NCBI GenBank assembly: GCA_951213105.1
Contig: OX578137.1
Location: forward strand, 75,057,104 to 75,121,103
Reading direction: 5' to 3'
Source of the DNA: Amaurobius ferox
Lineage: Eukaryota; Arthropoda; Arachnida; Araneae; Amaurobiidae
DNA length: 64,000 bases
The position numbers and the translations under genes are program-made. Positions 58,701 to 64,000 of the stretch are shown here, piece after piece. Each line of letters begins with the position of its first letter. The first letter of the stretch is position 1. The notes beneath the pieces were generated by a model. The model saw only the letters and a list, made by a program, of their open reading frames with translations, was not told the origin of the DNA and made no database searches.

Positions 58701-60959
58701 AGGAATTTCGTACGGGAGCTGTCAAGCTATTCTGAGGAACAAACTGAACATGCATCGTGTGTGTCAACACATTGTACCAAAAATGCTAACCGAAGATAAG
58801 TGTGATGAGCGCATGCGGATCTGTGGAGAACTGATTGACGTTGCTGACAAAGATCCGACATTCCTTTAAAAAATTAACACCGATGATGAGACATGGTGTT
58901 TCTTGTACTACCCACAAACGAAACAGCAGTCCTCACAGTGAAAGTCACCATCATCGCCGAAGTCAAAAAAGTCCTGTTTGGACCATTCAAAGGGGAAGGT
59001 AATGCTGGAGATGTTTTTTGACCAGAAGAGCTTGGTGCATTACGAGTTCATTCCGGAAGGGGCAGTGAACAAGGAGAGGTACACGCAGATCCTGGCTCAT
59101 CTCCGTGATGCTATCCGCCAGAAACGCCCAGAACTCTGGAAAAGCGAGGATTAGGTGTTGCAACATAACAATGCCCCCTCTCATCGGTCTTTCATGGTGC
59201 AGTCTGCACTGGCCAAACATGGAACGTCAACCCTTCCACACCCTCCCTACTCATTCGATCTTGCCCCATGCGATTTTTACCTGTTCCCGTCTCAAAAATG
59301 AACTCAAAGGATGCTGTTTCAAGGATGCATCTGAGGTTGAGGAAGCTGCAACAACCGCACTGAAGACCATCTCATCCAAAGGCTTCCAGGAATGTTTTCA
59401 GCAGCTGTTCTCACACTGGCAGAAGTGCATAGCTGCAAAGGGGAAGTACTTTGAAGGTGGTTGTGTGTAACACATGATATCAATAAATCGTATCCATCAA
59501 GTAAGCCAGTCTTCAAATTTTTTGATCCTACCTTGTATATGTATATATATGTGTACATAGAATATATATATATATATATACAATCAAACCTGTCTATAAC
59601 GATACTCTAGGGACTGAGAAAAAATATCGTTATAGACAATTTATCGTTATAGACAGGGCTGAACTTGCTACACTCTATAATGGAAGTTATTTAACATGGG
59701 TGTGACGTTATTATAATAATATATGTTGAACTTGCATGACTGAATAATACTACAGTATTATTTTGAACTTACATTTTTAATGAATGTATTACAGATTAGG
59801 GAAAAAGTATGAAACATATGTAGTATCTTTTGAACCTAAATCATAAGATTCAAATTGCAGTTCGAAAATGTAACACGGCGTATACATAACTACATTTTTA
59901 ATAAGCAATTAAAAAATTGATAATTATATTGATAAAAATAAAATTGGTGTTATATTTTTAATTCAAAAATCAAGAATTCATCGAAACGGAAATGAAATAT
60001 GTAGGCACCATACACAATTTGAATCCTTAAATAGGACGAAGGAAAATTTAACATGTGAAGTAATCCTATATTTGCATTTGCTTGGATTTTGCAGAGAATG
60101 CAGCCATCATACATATATTTTTTAAAGCTTCTAGCGAATTCAGATATACATCTGGAACATTTGGTAAAGTAGGAATAAAATTCTGTAATGTTTCGATCAT
60201 TTTAACAGCATCTTTAGCTGTTGTGTTGGGTGGTGGTTCTGTTCCACACTTTTCATCTTCCACTTCACTAACATCATCATTTTCTTTCAGTTCTACAATT
60301 ATGTCCTCATCGGTGCTCCCACTGAACACTAATAAACCTTCATCCAAATTCAAATAGTCTTCTAGATTTATTGAAGAGTGCATATTCGTGGAAACTTTGA
60401 ATGCATTTAAAGAATTACTTAGGTGCAGCACACAATTTTCTTCTTCAGAAAGATTTTGTTGAGAATTCTCATCGCTGTCAGACTGTTCTTCATTACTGCA
60501 CGAGCTGAAATTAAAACCTGCCTTCCGCCAACAATTTCGAATGGTAGATGACTGCACAGAACTCAAACTGCCAGAGATCATGTCACATGCTTGTTTAACA
60601 TTTATGCCAAAGGGTTTGGTAATCTTGGTACATAGTCGGTACATAGAACATTATTCCCCTGTAGGATGAACTTCAGCCTTTGTGTTAAGTCTGCCATTGT
60701 AAAAGTCTTGGTCTAAAGTTCAAAAAGTCTTGGACACAACACAGGGAAAAAAGTTTGAAATACTCAAAATTATCGTTATATACAGGTTCACTCAAAAGCA
60801 AATTATTGTTATAGACAAGTTCGATATACACTAAAATTATAGGAAATCCGCCGGGACCTTGGAAAATATCTTTATAAACAGGTTTATCGTTATAGACAAT
60901 ATCGTTATAGACAGGTTTCACTGTACATATATATGTGTATACATATGTGTGTATGTAAA

Positions 60960-60992
<33 letters not shown>

Positions 60993-63731
60993 AATGTGTG
61001 TATATATATATATATATATTCATAATGTTTACAAAATTTGTTCCTGTGTAACAATAGTTTGACGGGATTTCTATAATCATTTCTGTAAGTGTAACCATTT
61101 GAATAAACTAATTTAGTTATTAAAACAAAAATTATTTAAGCAGATAAAGCAGAAAATTATTTAAGCAGCCAGTCCTTAATAAACTGGATCATAATGTAAT
61201 TGCAAATAAAGATAGTAAACATACATACTTTTTGGTGATCATTGGATTTTCTTCTTTTCAAGCCATTGCCACATCAATGTAATTTGAGGCATCAATAAAG
61301 ATAACAAGAAAGATCAATCATGCATAAAGCATTGATTATGAAACACTTTCCAACTTCAATGCAATTTTATTTAAACATCTCTAAAATTCGATACATTCCT
61401 CGGTAATATTTTAAAAATTATCACTATACTACATTAATTTATTATATTTGAAAACTTAAAGCTTCATCCAAAAAAAATGAACTTCATTCAAATGACGGCA
61501 TTGAAATATAAATTGCCTGGTTTAAATATCTCTAAAATGTGATACATTCCTTGGTAATATTTTTAAAATTATCATAATACTACAATAATTTATTATATTT
61601 GAAAACTTCATCGAAAATAAATGAAATTTATTCAAGTGATGTCATTGAAATATAACACTCCTGATGAAAGCCTCTATAACACACCTCTATAAAAGCAACA
61701 TTTCATTCATAAACATTTTTCCATTCATTTCATTCATCACAATACTATAATAATTTATTTTATTTAAAAACTTAAGACCATAGAGGTACAAGTAATTAAA
61801 CTCTATACTTAAAACTTCATCGAAAAATCGTCCTTCTCTCTGTAAAATCAATGAATATTTCATTCATATCAGCTATATTGCAGACTCCATGAGCTAAATA
61901 ATTTTGCATTAAAGAAATGTAGCAATTCTTATACAACTCATTCTACACATTTTGCTGTTTACATTTTCCATAAGTGAAAATTAGGCTTCGTTGTAGAAAT
62001 AATCAAAGTTGGATGATCATTTAAACTCAAATATATTGTGATTGCGTTGTTTCAGTATGTAGATGCACAGATTGTAAGCAGATTGTAAGTTGGTTTTAGG
62101 ATGGATACAACACTAAATATGAATTAAAAAGAACTTTAACAATCATGATTTTGACACAAGATGGATGTCATATTTTAATTTAAAGTGGGTCACGTGATCT
62201 CTTCATATAATGGCCACGTGATCGTTTCATATAAAAGGTGTAATTATTATTTTAATTTTTATTTAAAAAACTACTGAATATATTTTGCTGAAATTTTTTT
62301 TATATATTTTATGGGATAATTTGAATATTTCCTAAAACTTTCGAAGCAATTTGTGAATTTTAAATCCACTTAAAAAATGTTTGAAAAATTAGGTCCCATA
62401 GGGTTCAATGTATTTCATTTTTTCAACCCGGGTTCAATCCAAAACTAATTGGGTGATATTATTAATTTATATTCTCGTAGGTCCCATAGGCTGTCTGAAC
62501 AACATACTAAAATTTCATTTTGATAAAGTGATTTTTACAGTAGTTATCGTGCTAACGGACAGACAGATAGACAGAATGAACAAAGTCATAAATACTTTTC
62601 AACTTTGTTGTAAAGTGTTAAAAATATGTAAAGTGATATCGCACCGTGTATTAATGTTTAAAAATAGTTTGTTTTTAATCAGTGGTTGTTTTATGACATT
62701 TGAATGTTAACAAAAGCAACTAGTTTTAATTGTGTTATTGTTTAAATGTAATTTTACTATTTGTCAAATTTGACATTTTTCATGTAAAATTAAAAAAAAT
62801 TTTTTTTTACAATAATCCTTTTTTGAGTACGGGAAGACATTTTATTTGTTTATTTTCCTAGTTGAAAAACACATTAGTTCAACAAGGTTTGAAAAATTTT
62901 GCCGAGCTCTTAGCCCATATTGTCTTCAGCATGTGTTTGCAACAATGTTTCTTGGAGGAATTGCTACTTATTGCTGCATTGGCCTTTTTCATAATTTTAA
63001 AGGAAGTGGATCATTTGTTGGCACTTGGTATGTATATTTTGTATCAATCCAATCTGTTACAGAAATATCTATATGTTAATTTTACATTTTCATAAAAATG
63101 CTATTATAATAAATTTGTATTTCCTCTTTTAACTGTAGCTTGTTATTAACAAATAATTTTGAAGTATTGTTTGTTACTGGACATGGCTGTTTCACAGGAA
63201 TGATGTTTAGCTTGAAATATTTTATCTGCAATCTTTACCTCATGAAGTTTACCCTTGACCAGGTATTTTTTATGTTAACCTTTTGCTTGCGGGTGGGACA
63301 GCATCAATCTCAAATGAAGAGCCTCTCAAACAGACAGGTATTTGACATACCCTATCCCAAACAGTTCAATCCCCTTTTGAAGGCATTGGTGTCCATGGAC
63401 GCCAATGTCTGCAAACGGGGATCGAATTGTTTAGGATGGAGTATGTCAAATACCTGTCTTTTTGTGAGGTTCTTCGTTTGGGATTGACGTTGTCCTACAC
63501 TTAAGCAAAAGGTTAAGTATTTTTTCTATATATTTAAAACAAAAGAATACATTTGCTTTAATTAAAGCTCTTTATTTTCTGTTATGTTGTACAAGTTTTT
63601 CATTGATTTTTTCTTCTTCTAGGAATCAAAGAAACATTATATAAAGCGCCAAGTGTATGATCTTTTAAAAGAATCAGTTATTTGTGCATTAAAATCAGTT
63701 CATTGGTACTATTTAGCAGCTATTGTATTTG
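49705..63731 (+). CDS. ndc1: NDC1-like transmembrane nucleoporin, exons 1-6, 3' partial
   Basis: Joined exons: 49705-49722, 49830-49950, 56471-56572, 62862-63027, 63139-63262, 63623-63731, with consistent phases, give about 213 residues; the gene runs off the right edge. NDC1 is an integral protein of the nuclear pore membrane that anchors the pore scaffold and helps insert new pores. The order of features follows animal NDC1: an ILW motif before the first hydrophobic segment (about residues 17-35), a second one (residues 55-75), the block SSTRFEKFCRALSP before a third segment, then LFVTGHGCFTGMMFSLKYF (vertebrate NDC1 has a similar LTGAFMGY.YSLLYF) and a basic K/R stretch before the next segment. 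The ATG is the first after an in-frame stop. Known vertebrate NDC1 is about 670 residues, so roughly one third is here. Identity rests on remembered family pattern, not a search. Confidence 0.8.
49830..49950 (+). CDS. ndc1: ndc1 exon 2 (first membrane segment)
   Basis: Reads ELYPRFLRSILWMMLAQKVF and then a hydrophobic stretch ending SWNPVYSLT. Acceptor TTTTAG, donor GTAAAT; phase 0 in, phase 1 out. Confidence 0.8.
50000..51049. other. ndc1 intron 2, left part
   Basis: No exon or repeat recognised. Confidence 0.4.
51050..51256 (+). repeat. SINE body, 5'-truncated
   Basis: Body from GCCGTGTTCACGCGGAGTAC to GGTCTCAACAA; lacks the tRNA head. The next SINE is inserted just behind its tail. Confidence 0.85.
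51271..51557 (+). mobile_element. tRNA-headed SINE, full length
   Basis: Head with A box (CCATTGGTTAGCGCGCTG) and B box (GGGTTCGATTCC), body and CAACAACAA tail. A perfect 14-bp target duplication CCCATTGCCATCCG flanks it (51257-51270 and 51558-51571). Confidence 0.92.
52310..52597 (+). mobile_element. tRNA-headed SINE, full length
   Basis: Same structure as 51271-51557. A 15-bp target duplication ACATTTAGAGATTAA flanks it (52295-52309 and 52598-52612), inserted in plain intron sequence. Confidence 0.92.
52613..53540. other. ndc1 intron 2, AT-rich stretch
   Basis: No exon or element recognised. Confidence 0.4.
53545..56010 (-). mobile_element. Possible old pogo/Tigger-type element, split by a younger insertion
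   Basis: The left end carries GGTAGAATGGGGGTCAATTT and the right end GGGGTCAGAATTACCCCAGT; they are roughly inverted (GGGGTCAATNTTACCC theme). A minus-strand piece (53790-53960) reads DFSSDSSDLEDISLLSDEND, like the acidic tail of such transposases, after PVPKKRKIVVSSGKA. Very decayed, so tentative. The 54268-55437 element is nested inside. Confidence 0.35.
54268..55437 (+). mobile_element. Internally deleted Tc1/mariner-type element with about 275-bp TIRs
   Basis: Ends CAGGGTATCCCAAAGAGATT and, inverted, CAGAGTGTCCCAAAAAGATT, next to TA on both sides. The TIRs (54268-54545 and 55165-55437) match nearly throughout at about 90%. The inside keeps only a transposase C-terminus (+ strand, 54660-54860): LWGRLRTLVYNTRPLNAINL, then one stop, then RAQLCIGVKGKHFENAL. 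Confidence 0.88.
56011..56470. other. ndc1 intron 2, right end
   Basis: AT-rich up to the acceptor TTTTTTTTAG at 56461-56470. Confidence 0.5.
56471..56572 (+). CDS. ndc1: ndc1 exon 3 (second membrane segment)
   Basis: Reads EWILCTFHWKTVFYQIILAL and TIVGFGVLNIRFCA. Phase 1 on both sides; donor GTAAGT. Confidence 0.8.
56766..56877 (+). repeat. R4 repeat, third copy
   Basis: AGTGAGTAACACTCTTACTC start and GCATATTTCGAATGGGAAAA inside, as in 43449-43573. Confidence 0.65.
57276..58203 (-). mobile_element. Tigger/pogo-type element, internally deleted
   Basis: TIRs CAGTAAAACCTCGATTATCC (57276) and, inverted, CAGTAGAACCTCGATTATCT (58203), TA on both sides. A minus-strand remnant at 57492-57794 reads FAWLEQQEQCDSYELMLLKK and ends MTNLRQMKLPF, like the transposase C-terminus. 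Only about 0.93 kb is left of a normally 2-3 kb element. Confidence 0.85.
58220..59535 (+). mobile_element. Full-length mariner element, dead
   Basis: 1316 bp, TIRs CAAGGTAGGATAAAAACATT and, inverted, CAAGGTAGGATCAAAAAATT, flanked by TA inside (TA)n. Contains a broken transposase (58416-59470). Confidence 0.93.
58416..59470 (+). pseudogene. mariner transposase, broken
   Basis: Order of motifs: MAFEEQCANIKFCQCLRKPP, a frameshift near 58500, WHSQFTDGRESVEDNP, GRPSTSITKHNIRKL (HTH region), then HIVPKMLTEDKCDERM, TDDETWCF (first Asp), QHNNAPSH (second catalytic Asp replaced by Asn at 59167-59169) and YSFDLAPCDFYLFP (third Asp of DD34D). Stops at about 58867, 58939 and 59152, plus a further frameshift near 59295. 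Inactive. Confidence 0.92.
59581..60923 (-). mobile_element. Second Tigger/pogo-type element
   Basis: TIRs CAATCAAACCTGTCTATAAC (59581) and, inverted, CAGTGAAACCTGTCTATAAC (60923), TA flanks. The subterminal word TATCGTTATAGACA recurs several times at both ends, possibly transposase binding sites. Carries the transposase remnant at 60066-60644. Confidence 0.88.
60066..60644 (-). pseudogene. Tigger transposase C-terminal fragment
   Basis: A 192-codon open frame on the minus strand: INVKQACDMISGSLSSVQSS, TIRNCWRKAGFNFS (the I..CW..AGF motif after the DDE domain), then a long acidic linker and a C-terminal FIPTLPNVPDVYLNSLEALK. The DDE catalytic part is absent. It is uninterrupted, so this copy is younger than Tigger 1 or the frame survived by chance. 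Confidence 0.8.
60924..61299. other. (TA)n and intron sequence
   Basis: TA/TG microsatellite at 60958-61019, then AT-rich intron. No exon. Confidence 0.5.
61300..62621 (-). repeat. R2 repeat copy 3
   Basis: Inverted full-length copy: AACAAGAAAGATCAATCATG with the hairpin at the left, CAACTTTGTTGTAAAGTGTT at the right. Lies in ndc1 intron 3. Confidence 0.85.
62862..63027 (+). CDS. ndc1: ndc1 exon 4 (third membrane segment)
   Basis: Reads EKHISSTRFEKFCRALSPYC and FATMFLGGIATYCCIGLF. Corresponds to the S.RL..I.....P..L.H....M..G segment of vertebrate NDC1. Phase 1 in, phase 2 out. Confidence 0.85.
63139..63262 (+). CDS. ndc1: ndc1 exon 5
   Basis: Reads LLLTNNFEVLFVTGHGCFTG and MMFSLKYFICNLYLMKFTLD. 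Matches the LTG.F.G..YSL.YF pattern of NDC1. Phase 2 in, 0 out. Confidence 0.85.
63279..63512. mobile_element. piggyBac-type MITE, 234 bp
   Basis: Ends CCTTTTGCTTGCGGGTGGGA and, inverted, CCTTTTGCTTAAGTGTAGGA, with TTAA directly on both sides (63275-63278, 63513-63516). The TIRs extend about 75 bp, so nearly the whole element is a foldback. It starts only 17 bp after the donor of ndc1 exon 5. Confidence 0.88.
63623..63731 (+). CDS. ndc1: ndc1 exon 6
   Basis: Reads ESKKHYIKRQVYDLLKESVI and SVHWYYLAAIVF. Basic lead-in and hydrophobic stretch as in NDC1. Phase 0 in, phase 1 out; donor GTTAGT. The gene continues right of the window. Confidence 0.8.
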
Positions 63732-64000
63732 GTTAGTATGATTTAATTTATTAGTTTCTATATAAAAACATAGCTGCAAGCAATTTCTGTTCTAAAATTT
63801 TACGTTTTGTGCTAAATTGACTTTGTTGTACACATTGTTAATTATACAAATAATGAAAAACTGAAGTAATTAGACAAAATTTACAATTTTGTAAATGAAA
63901 TAAAAAAGAATTAGTAAATATTAAATGGGTAATCATTAAATAACATCAAGTATGATTAAGTCTTAACTAAACACTCTGCAACCTTTCAAAAACTGGCTTG
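63732..64000 (+). other. ndc1 intron 6, start
   Basis: AT-rich, runs off the window. Confidence 0.6.

Noticed and set aside
1..64000. CRISPR arrays, bacterial operons, phage or virus insertions
   Set aside because: No such signature was found; introns, SINEs and TA-targeting transposons show a nuclear eukaryotic genome.

Overview
This is eukaryotic, AT-rich, intron-rich and very repeat-rich DNA. Two spliced host genes on the + strand can be read exon by exon: an animal haem peroxidase and an NDC1-type nuclear pore membrane protein. The peroxidase family, the Tc1, mariner and Tigger transposons and the tRNA/5S-derived SINEs point to an arthropod. A chelicerate, probably a spider, is the best guess, but this is inferred from element types and is not proven by the sequence.

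Layout. 538-29873 holds 14 exons of a secreted peroxidase of the chorion-peroxidase/peroxinectin type. The 5' end lies left of the window and the stop codon is at 29871-29873. Its introns carry a retroelement with a reverse transcriptase (1.6-2.7 kb), several 0.9-1 kb hairpin-ended repeats (called R1 here), two longer R2 repeats, a composite 5S/tRNA SINE, two dead Tc1 elements and a 22-bp minisatellite. From 29.9 to 49.7 kb I see no convincing host gene. That stretch holds more R1 and R3 copies, SINEs, a hAT remnant, a Tc1 fragment, (TA)n arrays and a Helitron with TC...CTAG ends. From 49705 to the right edge are the first six coding exons of an ndc1 homologue. Its introns hold SINEs, a long-TIR mariner-like element, a Tigger-mariner-Tigger cluster sitting on (TA)n, an R2 copy and a piggyBac-type MITE with TTAA ends.

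The two genes have unrelated roles (extracellular peroxidase chemistry; anchoring of the nuclear pore in the nuclear envelope) and share only strand and neighbourhood. Exon coordinates were set by GT/AG sites, continuous codon phase and family motifs. All phases are consistent across both genes.

Most notable observations: a 5S rRNA-tRNA chimeric SINE with a perfect 14-bp target duplication; an R2 repeat whose end supplies the polypyrimidine tract of a peroxidase exon; a 21-bp in-frame tandem duplication across a peroxidase 5' splice site; and a short internal module shared by four otherwise different Helitron-like repeat families. I found no CRISPR array, operon or clearly new enzymatic system.
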